64,000 bases of DNA, from the NCBI GenBank assembly GCA_001632425.1, contig KV425630.1:58588-122587 (forward strand), given 5' to 3'. A program made the position numbers and the translations under genes. Positions 22,653-33,759 of this stretch are shown here, one piece after another. Source of the DNA: Neolentinus lepideus HHB14362 ss-1 (lineage: Eukaryota > Basidiomycota > Agaricomycetes > Gloeophyllales > Gloeophyllaceae). Position 1 is the stretch's first letter. Each line of letters starts with the position of its first letter. Under the pieces are notes generated by a model. It was given only the letters and a program-made list of their open reading frames with translations. It made no database searches and was not told the DNA's origin.

Positions 22653-24653
22653 CTAGTCTTCGCAAGCGTCGTCGAACACATCCGCGACCTTCTTTGGCGA
22701 CATTAAATGCCTCGACTCGCGAGCCGTCCTAGCAATCTCCCGGGTCCAAATGGTCTTGACTTCTTCCTGGAGAGGGTCCATGTCTTCCGTAGCTCCTGAT
22801 ATTCCGAGGCCCCTCAGAACCTCGTCAGCCCGGGTGCCTACAGACAATCGAACAGTCTGGTCCTTCGCCGCCTTGGCGACACCACCTGAGAAGGACGATG
22901 ACCGGCTAATCGACCTGCGCGCGCCCTTGATAGGGGACGTCGGCGGCGAGCCGGGCAGGGAGAGGGAGATGAGTCCCGTAGTCTCGAGCAGGCCGAGCAG
23001 GTCGGCATACTCGCTGCGTGAAACAGGAGTGAAGACGTCGCCCGCTGCGCGTTTCAGGACGGCGGTATAGTAGGCATGCAAAGTTGTAACGTCCATACCA
23101 GTTAATGTGGGTGACAAAGACGAGCGTTTCACGGACGGCTTCGATGGCGAAGAGCCAGAGCCAGAGAGGGACAGTTTGGCTTCGAGGCGCTTCGAAGCCA
23201 AGAGGATAGACATGATGACGAGACGGGCTTGCATACCGAGATCCCGGACCTTGGTGATGGTCTCGTTGCTCACTTGGGGAGCAGCAGTGGAGGCGGATTT
23301 CGCAGTCTTGGTGGGGGTGTACGTCTTAAGGGCCGTAAGGATGTGGGAGGGGGTAACGGCAAGGCTGTCGAAGAGAGGAGTGGACTCCTCCACGTCGGTC
23401 TTGAACTGGGGGGCACCCATGGTGGCAGCGTCGATAGCCCCACGGAGTACCTCGAAGAGGGCGCGGACGTCACCCGTCTGCGAGGCTATCTTCTTTGATA
23501 ACAAGTTAAGGGCGGGATTCGGGAGGAACTTCTTCAGCGCTTCTGCGCAAGAAGGGTCCTCGGACAATGGTGACAGCCGCGCATGCAGAATCTGCAACAT
23601 TTCATCGGCGGTGTAAGGAGAAAAGTGTATCGTCTTGACTTTGTCGGAGTCGAGTCCGACGAGCTGAGGAACGGCGGTCAACGTATGAGTGTTTGCAATA
23701 GCGATGATCCTCATGGAAGAGTTGGTGGAGGCAACATCGAAGAGGGATGTCAGGTCCTGGGATGAGGTCGCGATGTGGTCGAGCTCGTCAAGCACGAAGA
23801 CACTACAGAAGAGAGAATTAGCTACGATGAAGGCTAGGCAATGGTAGAACAAACATACCATTTCTTAAGGGACTTGCCAAGCAAGGACATCAAGACGTCC
23901 TTGCTATCTCTTCCCTTGGCCTTCCTGCTCCGCGGAGCCGCTACGACTTCACCCAACTCTTCCGACATCTTCAGGAAGAGGGCAGGAAGGTTCTGGAGCG
24001 CCATGCAGTTGACGTAAATAAACCTGCATTCTGCCTCGATAACCTTAACGATGGCGTTTACAAGGGCTGTTTTGCCAGTGCCGGGCGATCCAGAGATGTA
24101 CAGAGTGGACTGGACAATGTCTTCGGCCGCAGCCAAGGTGAAGGATTGGATAAAGTCGATGATGGCATCGCGCTCGGTTTGACGCCCAGCAATCTCAGAC
24201 ATGCCATTGCAGGTGGCACGAAGGAGGGCCCGGATGCGCAAGTGGATCGGCTGAAGCTGGGGCGGAGTGGTGGGCGGAGTTTGAAGGAAAGATATATCGG
24301 TGAGGTCGGACGATGAGGCGCGACGTTGGATGGCTGTTCATCATTTAAATAAATATCCGTGACAGTGAAGGAAAGAGACGCGTACTAGGTGTGGTCGGGA
24401 AATATAGTTCTGTCCGCGTACGACGTATAGGGCGGGGGGTGTGAGGGACGCGGTTGATCGCGCCGAGCAACAGAGGGGGGATGTTCTCTTTGTTGCTGTC
24501 ATCATCGCAAATGGTTGCTGATGTTTTAGGCCGTTTGGGGTTTGGCGTGTTGTCAGGGGTTATGAGGTGCGACGGTAGAGCGTCGTTGGCCACGTCGGAA
24601 CGAGAGGTCCTCTTACCAAGGACGGTGGCGTTCTGCTGTTTGGATGCCTGCAT
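22653..24653 (-). CDS. CDC6: CDC6/Cdc18 replication-licensing AAA+ ATPase
   Basis: This nuclear AAA+ protein loads the MCM helicase on ORC-bound origins. Exon 1 (from 24653) is a disordered regulatory N-terminus with Thr-Pro and Ser-Pro sites that fit CDK control; the next exon adds QTPPTTPPQLQP. The ATPase core follows: an ORC/CDC6 lid helix (IAGRQTERDAIIDFIQSF), Walker A GSPGTGKT, then FIYVNCMAL. An intron is removed to give CVFVLDELDHIATSS, which holds Walker B and sensor residues. IIAIANTHTLT is sensor 1, and the RALFEVLRGAIDAA region is the sensor 2 helix. The C-terminal 200 residues contain the winged-helix region (LGMQARLVIMSILLASKRLE). The stop is at 22653. Length and domain order match Cdc6/Cdc18 rather than ORC1, which would also have a BAH domain. 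The promoter holds an MCB cluster. Confidence 0.92.
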
Positions 24654-24806
24654 TGTTGAAGTCGATGTCGAGGACAGAGGCAGTCGAAGCTTGAGGAATG
24701 CAGTCGGGTCTTGAGGCCTGGAGGAGGTGGTAGGATAGAGAGTTCGAACAAGACGCGCTTGGGTGTTATCCCCTCATTTAAACTCCGCCAGATGCCATCA
24801 GTTTCA

Positions 24807-24882
24807 ACGCGTCAACGCGCATCACGTGTAGCGCGTTGATGAGACGCGAAATGAACGCGTCTAGTCGCGTTACGTCACGCGT
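24807..24882. promoter_or_regulatory. Cluster of MCB (ACGCGT) boxes in the CDC6 divergent promoter
   Basis: The 512-bp promoter between CDC6 (24653, minus) and the membrane-protein gene (25166, plus) contains perfect ACGCGT boxes at 24807-24812, 24855-24860 and 24877-24882, and ACGCGAAA at 24844-24851, similar to an SBF/E2F site. A CACGTG E-box lies at 24823-24828 and a TTACGTCA CRE-like site at 24870-24877. Clustered MCBs drive G1/S expression of cdc18 in fission yeast through MBF. The clustering is visible in the sequence; regulation is inferred. Confidence 0.65.
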
Positions 24883-25165
24883 AACCGAGTCACACCGTGA
24901 CGCTCTCGGGCCGTGAATATTTGACTTGCCGCCCTCCTCTCTGCCTCCGCGCCCGGTGTTAGAGGGGAAACGGTACTATATGTTCCGTTCTCCGTACATT
25001 GTAAACGCTCTGTCTTGGCATCGCGACGCAGTGTTTGCCAGAAGCTGATGTTGTCACGGTCTTCGATGAGCTGTGCATGGAGCTCCTGCTCGTTGTGGGA
25101 GCGTTCCTCTCGAATCTCATTTAAGCACGAACACTCGAAGGAGTGCCCTCTGGTCTCGGGCCGTC

Positions 25166-26250
25166 ATGTCTTTGCTTTTCCCCGTATTGTGGATCGCTCT
25201 GCTGAGTTTCCGTGTGCGCAGAGTAAAGGCACGACCGTACGTCTTTCCTCTTTGACTCGTCCGAATAGTATGTTTCACACCCTGCAGTAGGTTCAAGTTC
25301 CGCCGCGACGACGGTTCTTCAAGTAGCGACAGTGACAGCGATAGTGACTGCAATCGTGTCTGTCGCATGCGACGCCGGAAGCCCCGTCGGCCCCGTCTAA
25401 GCAACGGCGCCCTCGCAGGCATAGTCATTGGTGTAGGTAGGTATTCGGCGGCATGCGTCTTGACGTCCTATTTCTGATCTAGTGGCACGACTTAGTCGTC
25501 TTTCTCATATTCTTCTTTCTTATCCTCTGGATATGGAGAAGAAGGCAAAGACAGAAAAAAATACAAGAGAAGACTGCGCGTATGGAGGGAGTGCGTCGTA
25601 CGGACGACCCTCTTTCTCCTGTGCTCCCACCCAAAGACCGTGACACGAGAACAAGCTCCAACCTGATTGTACCCACTTCTCTAGTGCCCTCATCTCCTCC
25701 GGGCAGGAACTTCAGCTCTATCCGTTATGAGCAGTCACTATCCTCCCCAGCGGGAACGGATCTCGCCTTCATGCGAAGTTTGGAGCGGCCCAACTCACAA
25801 CATTCAGCAGACTATATTCCGCATGAGAGGACAGACGGGAACTTCACCTCTATGGGAAACTTAGGACGCACTCAATTTCAGTGCTTGGCAGGCCCAAGTC
25901 CGCATGCGACTACAGGGGGCAATATCATTTCGATGCAGAACCTAGGGCACGCCCAGTCTCAACGTTCTGTAGGTCACATGTCGCTCTTATATGATGTGAT
26001 GGCTCATTCAGATTGCATCCAGTCCCCTTTGGAACTAATGGATCCCCTGCCCAACCCTCACGACACACCCTCCTCGGCGACTTCCACCCACGCAAGCAAT
26101 TCCTTACTCTACGGCTCCTCTACCAGACGCACCTCGACGCTGCATGAGGACATGACGATGTACCAGAAGAAGCTTGAGATGCACGACCAAGAAGAGGCTC
26201 AAATCGCTAGGGAGGCGCAGGTGGATCCACCACCCCAGTATGGTGCCTAA
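25166..26250 (+). CDS. Single-pass membrane protein with signal peptide and cytoplasmic repeats
   Basis: No named family is recognised. The ATG at 25166 opens a signal-like segment (MSLLFPVLWIALLSFRV). A splice from 25232 or so to the acceptor near 25288 continues into a short extracellular part with a Ser/Asp run and two close Cys residues (CNRVCRMRRRK). A second intron joins GALAGIVIG to WHDLVVFLIFFFLILWIWRRR, a transmembrane helix followed by a basic stop-transfer stretch. The 220-residue cytoplasmic tail is Ser/Pro-rich and carries three degenerate 27-residue repeats (see findings), then a C-terminal acidic helix and a PPPQYGA end resembling a WW-binding PPxY motif. Small secreted-type TM proteins with disordered tails are common in basidiomycetes. 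Exon 1 is the least certain part. The gene shares its promoter with CDC6. Confidence 0.6.
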
Positions 26251-26363
26251 GGAACAAGGCATTCTCCCAGCGTGCATTGCGGGCGTACTCCTTCGTGATT
26301 GTGATGGACAAGTGCATAGATAAAAAGGGGATTTTACGACATATGTTATGCGCAGCGACGATA

Positions 26364-28470
26364 TCACGCCTCCCGATACCTCTCCACAAAATTGGTGATC
26401 TTACCACACAAATAAGCCACCAGTGGTGACATCGACGTCTTGACCACCGGCTGGACCGTCGTTAGAATCTCGATTTCTGCCTTGCGCCGGAGATGCAGCA
26501 TATGCATCAGTTCCCGTCTCGTCAACAGTATTTATGTAAGGTTATTATATAACGCGGAACAGGAGGAGCACGCACCTCCATTTCTTGGGCATCACGTTCT
26601 CAGGTCGCTGGAGCAAGGACAAAGCCTAGCGCAAGATCAATCAATGTCTACATACGCAGTGGGCATCGTGGTACCAGCCTTCTTTTCGTCATGTCCTGTG
26701 ATCGGAATCATCGCATCCCTATCGATTCCGAACCTATACCGCCCTCAGCACGTCAGCCAATTTCACGAGATACACTAAGACAGACAGAACATACTCCAGC
26801 AGCTCACTAGACTTAATCCCTAGCCACCTCACCCGCTTAGCAGCCATTCTTTCGCTCTCATGGCGCATACTCGCACTGCCAAACTTGTACACCGAGAGAA
26901 TGTCGATGCCGTACGCGTCGCCATCAACCAGGACGAGGAGAGGAACGCTGTATGCAGATTGTAGTCAGCGCGCGCGGGCACTGCAATCTATACATGCCTT
27001 GTTGAGAGGTTGTCGGAGAGGGTCTTGACGAGTTGACGGGTGGCGACGTCTGGATAGCCTTTGCCCTACTCACGAGGTGAGAGGAGGGGAGAGGGGAAAA
27101 CCGAGATCGTGCTTACTGTGATAATTATACCTCTGCCAGGAAGGGAAGCGTGACTTGCGAATTTATACCGGCAAAGCGTTTGAAAGACGGCCTGGAGACA
27201 ATCCTTCTTATATACGAAACATCTCGCAATATGCGAAGGAGTACCTCCTTTTCCACCACGAGCACCCACGCTATATGTCCCTTCACTTCAAAGCGAGCAA
27301 TCTCTTCACCAGCGGGGATAAGCATTCCCTGTAAATAAAAGTACATTGGACCGCAGATTCACTCCGCGTACCGTAGAAGATGGTTTCATGAGTACCTCAG
27401 AATTATGTCCCCGGATTTCTCCCCCGTCCTTCAAGTGTATGATCAGATCTTCTCCCGCGAAAAGACCTTTAGAGGTGGCGCGCTGACAAACTGATGACGG
27501 CTCCAAATCAATCGATATGTTAATCAGCCATACCACATTCATGTCGGCTCTCCCGAGGGCAAACGTTGCTGCCATGTCATCAACCAACTGAAGATGATCA
27601 TAAGGACCTTTAAGGAAGGAGATAGCAAGCGGGATGGTGACATACTCGGTCCACTACGGCTTGTGACTTGAACAGTGGTACATCCTTATAGTAGATGTCC
27701 CTAGAGGTGCAATCAGCACGGTCCATCTGTCGAAGGAAGGAGATAGCGCACCTCTTCGTTGTAGGAATATCATCGACGAGGGCTTCGTGCGTCAAATCTG
27801 CGACCCTGAACAATTGTGCTACAATTCCACCATGCGTCCCTATTAGACAACCTTGAAGATACCAGGATGTATAGCCATTCACCTAGCGCCTTGGAGCTCA
27901 CCCTGCTATTCTTAGCAGGGAACGTTATATTGCGATGACCGTATGACCTAGGAGACACCGTCAATCACAGGCTATATGCGCCATCAAACAACCTTGGCAC
28001 ACCCATTTGTCAACACCTTCCGGCGATCCACCAGCTGCAACTCGATCTTCTTGCGTGAGCTGTGTTTCTTCTGCTTGCGCTCCTCTTCGTCATCAGATGA
28101 GATGGTTGTGCAAAGCTGAGCCATGAAGGATAAAATGAGATCTTCTACTCGATCGATTGCATCCGCACTGTAGCTTTGTAGGCAATTTATGGGCTTAGCA
28201 GGAATGTCAGTCTTACCGAGTATCCATATCGCCATCAGAGTCGTAGTCTGGATCTTGGTCAGCCAGTTGCATGTCCGCATCGATAGTATCCTTTGTGCTC
28301 TCTTCCATTGTTAATTCGTCATCAGCAAGGATAGCAAGGGCATTAGTGGACGGGCCTTCCTCATCGTCGAAGCCCATGAACAGGTCCTCGTGTGCATCGC
28401 ACGGAGAGAGCGTCTCGTTACCGTCAACTTCAAGGACTTCTTCATAGGGTTGATCGATGAGCGCTTCCAT
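26364..28470 (-). CDS. SPO11: SPO11 meiotic double-strand-break transesterase
   Basis: This is a meiosis-specific nuclease related to topoisomerase VI subunit A, which makes the DNA breaks that start recombination. From 28470 an acidic N-terminus (about 90 residues, Glu/Asp-rich) leads to a winged-helix 5Y-CAP domain. The active-site Tyr lies in CTSRDIYYKDVPLFKSQ, followed by the ASSKGLFAG segment. Next are HIAWVLVVEKEAVFQTLC and GKGYPDVATRQLVKTLSDNL. The Toprim metal-binding block VDGDAYGIDILSVYKFGS is restored by splicing across an intron (26997-26948) that uses a GC donor. Further C-terminal exons give RVRWLGIKSSELLE, RFGIDRDAMIPI and finally KITNFVERYREA with the stop at 26364. About a dozen short exons are required. 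All Spo11/TopVIA landmarks occur in order. Confidence 0.92.
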
Positions 28471-28615
28471 GATGTCCGTCAAAGAGAGTAGAATTAGGCA
28501 GTCCTTCTGCTCTGGAGGAGTGTTACATACATGCACGTGACCGTGACAGCGGCGTACAAGGAATCGCTGCAGACGTCCAAGAGAGAATATCTATCCAAAC
28601 AGAAATAGCTGAGAA

Positions 28616-29849
28616 CTAGGCAAAAGGCTGATCCCAATTTGCAACAGTAACACCGAACCATTCAGGAAGGTGGCTCCAGAACTCCGCCCGAGCACTACCG
28701 ACCACAACGCTATAGTCGAAACGACACCTCTCGCACGCGCGGAGACCAGTTTTGTTCCATTGTCCAGGAATGTCATCTCTCGTCTGCATAGCAACGGTAT
28801 CATAGAGGGCGAACAGCGGATCCGAATTGCGGTTGCACGTAAAACCGTTCACGTCTCGGAGGATTTCGAAGGTGATTTGTTCGAAAGCCATTTGACATCT
28901 TCGCCGCCTGCTTGGCTTCTGTTCATTGCGGTACCAGCACAACTGAGAGGGCTTCCTTCCTTCCAGCTGGTTGACGATGAAGGTCGAAAAGAACCGAGCG
29001 GCAGATTCTCTTCCGCGAAGAGTGTTGATCAGGTCGACATGGGAAAGCAACTCTGGAGAACAGCTCTCAGCAAAGGTAAACCCCGATATAGTCTGGCTTG
29101 GGAGGTAGCGGGAAAGATCGTAGTAGGCTGATGGCAAGAGTTCCGGGGCATCCACTTCTCGAGCTAAATTTATAATCGTTCTACGAGATATAAATGTATC
29201 AGCTCTTGTGTGTCTGTTAGGAGACTTACATTGGGTGAGGGATCACTGGGCGAGGAGCGTAGTCCCCAGAGGCATTTGTCGCCAATGTTTCTCGGGTTTC
29301 CCATTGAAGCAAGGTGGTTGGCCACATGGTGGATAGACTCCGAAGCAGTTGTTGCCGACTATTGAGACAGTGAGGCAAGCACAATATATTATTTGTGGAG
29401 CCCTGTAACATACAGGTGTCGTACACGATACTTGGTGGACAGGCGTAGCAAGCCAGATACAGCCGGCATGTCAGAATGATCATACCGTAGTGCACCACTG
29501 CTTGGACTCAACGCAAGTTCTCGACAATCAAAAGTTTAACGCACAGGCCATCATAGAGTGCTTCAAGGAGGTAGACAGTATCTTGTGCGGAGTCGTCGAG
29601 AGTAAGAACCGGACGCCCTTCTAGTAGTCCAAGATGCTCGTCATTGTGCAGTTTGCGAACCAAGCCATCCAGTACTTCGGAACGGCGACAGAGAAGACCT
29701 CGATGTACCAGGAAATAAATGTTGCCGCAGAGAAGAGCCAGATTCCCGTCGTCGAAGGAGAGACTAGGATGTTTAGTAGGATTGTTGAACTTGTGCCCTT
29801 CCGCCTCAGCGCAGTGCATATTAGTGCTAAAGTCATTGATAGTAGACAT
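28616..29849 (-). CDS. BTB/POZ-domain protein of the Agaricomycete-expanded type
   Basis: The first exon (from 29849) begins MSTINDFSTNMH and holds a BTB/POZ fold: HPSLSFDDGNLALLCGNIYF, FLVHRGLLCRRSEVLDGLV, and the turn TVYLLEALYDGLC. BTB domains mediate dimerisation and often recruit Cullin-3. Introns separate a middle segment (MWPTTLLQWETRE, YAPRPVIPHP) and a C-terminal segment starting DAPELLPSAYYDLSRY. That segment contains LRACERCRFDY, with two Cys residues, and ends WSHLPEWFGVTVANW before the stop at 28616. This arrangement of BTB, W-P-x-T-L and LP-x-x-F-G is typical of a lineage-expanded Agaricomycete family of unknown partners. The spacing between exons fits that family. The internal exon around 29400 is uncertain. 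The gene is divergent from the dioxygenase gene, with 173 bp between starts. Confidence 0.8.
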
Positions 29850-30022
29850 ATCCAGTACAATAGTTGAAATGAGCGACTAGGATGTGGTTAAGATGAAAAT
29901 CGAGAGCTCGCAGACGATAGTAGTCACTGACTTTTGGACGCGAACCTTAATTAGGAAAAGAAATGATTGGCCGCTTCTCCCGCTGACAAATCCGATCCTG
30001 ATCTGCAAGCTTGATTCCTGCA

Positions 30023-31414
30023 ATGGCTATCTCAAATCTCGACTCGGAAGTGTTGACACAAAAGCAGATTGAAAAGGTACCCTAATAGAGCTGCTTCCTC
30101 TTACTTTTGTAACCTCAGCTGACATAGCTTCTGCTAGTTCCATAAGGACGGGCAAGTCCAAGTTCCAGGATACGCACAATCTTTCGACCTAATCGTTCCG
30201 TACGCAGCTATCTCTGTGTCCCTGGGTTTCTTACTCCTGGTCAAGTCGATTCACTTCTTTCCCGGGCTAAGCAACTGCTCGATAACTTCAGTATTGAGGA
30301 CCATCCCCTGGTACGCAGATGTCTAGGACCCGTGGGTCTCTCACATTACCTTGGCACTCTCTATAGACAAAGTTCACGACTGGAGATGACAATCATGTTG
30401 GCGACGATTACTTCCTGACATCTGGGGACAAGATTCGCTTCTTCTTAGAGGAAGACGCTCTCGATGCCAATGGAAAGCTGACAAGAGAGAAGCAGAAGGC
30501 GGTCAATAAGATTGGACATGGTAGGCTCCACATCAACTTCAAAGCATACATCGTCGTCTTGGCTCACGGATTCCGCGAAGCTCTCCATGAACTTGACCCT
30601 TTTTATCGAAGTGCGACACTTGAGAACCCCAAATTGAAGGCCCTCGTCAGAGACCTTAAGTTTCACCGCGATCCTGTAGGTGAGTTCAGTGTTGATTAGG
30701 CCTGCCTGTGCTAGCTCTGACTTCTTTATCCCCAGCTTTGCAATCAATGGTGATTTGCAAACAGCAACATATTGGCGGTGAAGTGCCCGAACACAACGAT
30801 TCGTAAGTCACAGATTTCTTCCACTCTTGTACCTGAGGTCTCATTTGTGCCGTTGCTACTAGTACCTTTCTTGTGCGCAATCCTGTCTGATAATGTCTTG
30901 ATATACACTGATTACTCTCGCTCTAGTACACGAACCCACCCTCCGCCCTCGGTTTTTGGATTGCCTTGGAGACATGTACACCCGAGAACGGTGCTTTATC
31001 CTTCCTCCCGGGCTCACACCTAACAACACCGATCTCGAAACGCTTCATCCGAATGCCAAGTGGTGGTACAGGTTTCGAGCAGCTCCTAGACTCATCAGAG
31101 GTACCCAACACCGAGGGTAAATATATCTTGGAAGCCTGTAATCCAGGTAAACACTCTCATGGCTCGCTCGTTTTATAATGCTAACGCGAGAAATGCATTA
31201 AGGTGATTTGGTGCTCATTCACGGCAGTGTCCTGCACAAATCGCAACGAAACACGAGCCCGAACACGCGATTCGCGTACACGTTCCACATGATCGAGTCA
31301 CCACCATATGCGGTCTATGATGAAAAGAATTGGCTGCAACCGACCTTGGAGATGCCGTTCTCGAAGATACTGGACGTACCCAATTCAACAGTGGTCAAGC
31401 TCGTAGGTGTTTGA
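30023..31414 (+). CDS. Phytanoyl-CoA dioxygenase (PhyH/PHYHD1) family enzyme
   Basis: This is an Fe(II)/2-oxoglutarate dioxygenase of the PhyH superfamily; the PHYHD1 branch is peroxisomal or cytosolic, with uncertain substrate. The start at 30023 gives MAISNLDSEVLTQKQIEK, then FHKDGQVQVPG after the first intron. Exons continue with FFLEEDALDANGKL, ALHELDPFYR and VRDLKFHRDPVALQSMVI. The iron-binding His-x-Asp lies in PEHNDSTFLY. After it comes GFWIALETCTPENGALSFLP, then the distal His region LVLIHGSVLHKSQRNTS, which holds the His and the Arg that binds 2-oxoglutarate. The C-terminus is WLQPTLEMPF and the stop is at 31414. The length of about 285-290 residues fits PHYHD1. Six or more short exons are required. 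Family is secure; the substrate is unknown. Confidence 0.88.
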
Positions 31415-31635
31415 TGTATGAAGTGAAGGAGATATACAGATTATTGCTTGAGGAATTCAGTGGCGGCAGCGTATATGTAATTCTGCTCGTATGCATGATA
31501 TATCGGCACCATCGACTTGGGTGGTGAGCACTTGCCCTGACTCACTAGTGGTATTGGGCGTAAGAAACTAGTATGGGGATCTGGACTTTTAAAACTTTAC
31601 GTGTTACATTGATTGATTTCATTGGTTCCAGAAGA

Positions 31636-33759
31636 TCAGTGGAACAGCTCCACCTTAGCTCTATCTATGATAACCTCGGGAGTCAGACGACCGAGCTCAT
31701 CAATCAGTGCGGGCAAGAACGTCCCGCTGCCCTTCACGTCCTTCCGCGCAGCAGCGATCTCTGATGCCACGGTTAAGGCGAGGACGCTACGACAAATTGC
31801 TATCAACACTTATCTGAAGTAGTTGTAGAATATACATACCCTCCAACAGCAGCAAGTAACATGTCTCCGCTGACGAGCCTACCCTCTTCATTCGACCCTG
31901 TACCTTCCTTCTCCAAGCTGCGCAGCCGCTCAGCAGCAGCGAACGTGGCCACCACTGTACCGAGCATGCATCCGGATCCGGTGATCTGGCCAAGCAGGGG
32001 GTGACCGTTGTGAAGTGCGACGACATCCGAGCCGTTCGAGATGTAGTCTGTCACGCCAGACAGAACGATAATACAACCTGCCATAGGTTTCCAACTTTAG
32101 AAAGAGAATGCTGATAGATGGGCGTATAGATCCTTACGTTCTTTTTGAGCAAGCTGTCTGATAACTTCAGGAGGGTTCTCAAAGCTCCCTCCGGAGTCGA
32201 CGCCTTTAGCTTGGACTTCTACGGAGTCAGCCAGCGTTCCGATCTCAGCTGCGTTTCCCTTGATGATCGATGCTTGCCAGAAGTTCATCAGCTCTGGTGA
32301 AAATCACAAATAAGGAACGATTGACGGAATGGACAACTTTACAAGCGAGGAACAGACCTTTCGCAGCGGCTCTTCGGTACGCAGTTGCGCCAACGCCAAC
32401 TGGATCGAACACCACGGGCTTCTTGTTAAGGTTGGCAAATTTCCCTGCTTGGAGCATCCCTTCCTTGTCGGCAATTGTGCCAAAATTGATCAGCAAGGCA
32501 CCAGTGGCCTGAGTTCGTGTATCAGTAGCGTCCATATTGTGAAAAAGGTCGAACTAACTTTCTGCAGATCCTCCATCTCATGAGGAGAGGTAGCCATGAT
32601 CGGGGATGCACCCAAAGCAAGAGTAGCATTTGCCGACTGATTTGTAACCACAGTATTCGTTATCTAGAGATAGAACGGATTATGCATACCAGTCAACAAG
32701 GACAAATGTCAACTGTACCTGATGGATGAGAGGTCCATGCTTTCTGACAATATACAATAGTGCTGCAGCGTGTTCGACTAGTGGGCTAGACACCTGTGTG
32801 GAGAACGGAGTGGCAAGAGAAGATGGGAGAGATACATGTTTGAACGCCTTGACGATGCTAGACAGATTATGCGCGGCATCCTTTGGCGTTTTGGAGGCAG
32901 CGATGTCTGATACTACGGCCACTCCATCCAGCACATGACCGGTTGTGGATACAGATCCATGAAGTGTCCTCAACACATTTGAGGATTTGATGCCGCCGAT
33001 TACCACAGCCTTTACATTCGAGCCATCCAACTTCTCCAACATCGCACCGACATTTCGTGGACCAGTGATTTTCCCAGTGACATCTTTCGTTGCAGTTCCA
33101 TAAACTGCGCCTAGACCGACATAATCTGCTCCTTCATTTAGCGCCTTTTCTACCTGCTCTGGATTATTACATGAGATGCCGATGATGGTTTCTGCAGGAA
33201 GAAGTGAGCGAGCAACGGAGACCGGCATGTCGGTTTGGCCTAGGTGGACACCTGTTGCGCGGATTGCAAGTGCAATGTCGATACGATCATTGATGATAAG
33301 AGGGACGTTATACTTGTTGCAAAGCTCTTGCGTCTCTTGGGCTATCTTGAGGAACTTTGAGAGAAAGACGTGTGTGCGATGGCGGCCTTAGATGAAGGGA
33401 AAGAGACGAACTTCGCCTGTGTCTGCATTCTTTTCTCGTACTTGAACAACGGTCACGCCGCCTTGGATGGCCTGGATGATAACTAGTGAACAGAGTAATC
33501 ATAGACAACAGTGCTGGTCTACCTGCTCTAATGATTCCAAGTACGTCTGACGATGTCACGTAAGGACTTTGGCTTGAGAAGATCGATCCTCAGGACGCAC
33601 TATCCCCTCAGGCAGCAGCTCTCGTCCGGAGACAAGATAAAGCGAATAGTCGATTTCAGGCTTTGACACCTGACTTCGGCCAGTATTCTGCCTGGTCTGC
33701 TTTAGTATAGGTAGGGAGAGACTAAAAAATGCTACTATGGAGGCTCACATTGAAGTCAT
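31636..33759 (-). CDS. THI6: Bifunctional thiamine-phosphate pyrophosphorylase/hydroxyethylthiazole kinase
   Basis: This enzyme joins the two halves of thiamine. The N-terminal ThiE-like domain couples HMP-PP to HET-P and the C-terminal ThiM-like domain phosphorylates HET. An 11-nt first exon (33759-33749) plus a splice to 33691 gives MTSMQNTGRSQ, then EIDYSLYLVSGRELLP. The ThiE part holds GGVTVVQVREKNADTGE, IGISCNNPEQVEKAL, GADYVGLGAVYGTATKD and VVIGGI. The kinase half begins near HAAALLYIVRKHGPLIHQ and has INFGTIADKEGM, PVVFDPVGVGATAYRR, IIKGNAAEIGTLA and the ATP/HET-binding ITGSGCMLG. The last exon reads AARKDVKGSGTFLPALIDEL, stopping at 31636. The fusion order matches yeast THI6. It is convergent with the dioxygenase gene. 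No thiamine riboswitch was recognised upstream. Confidence 0.93.
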
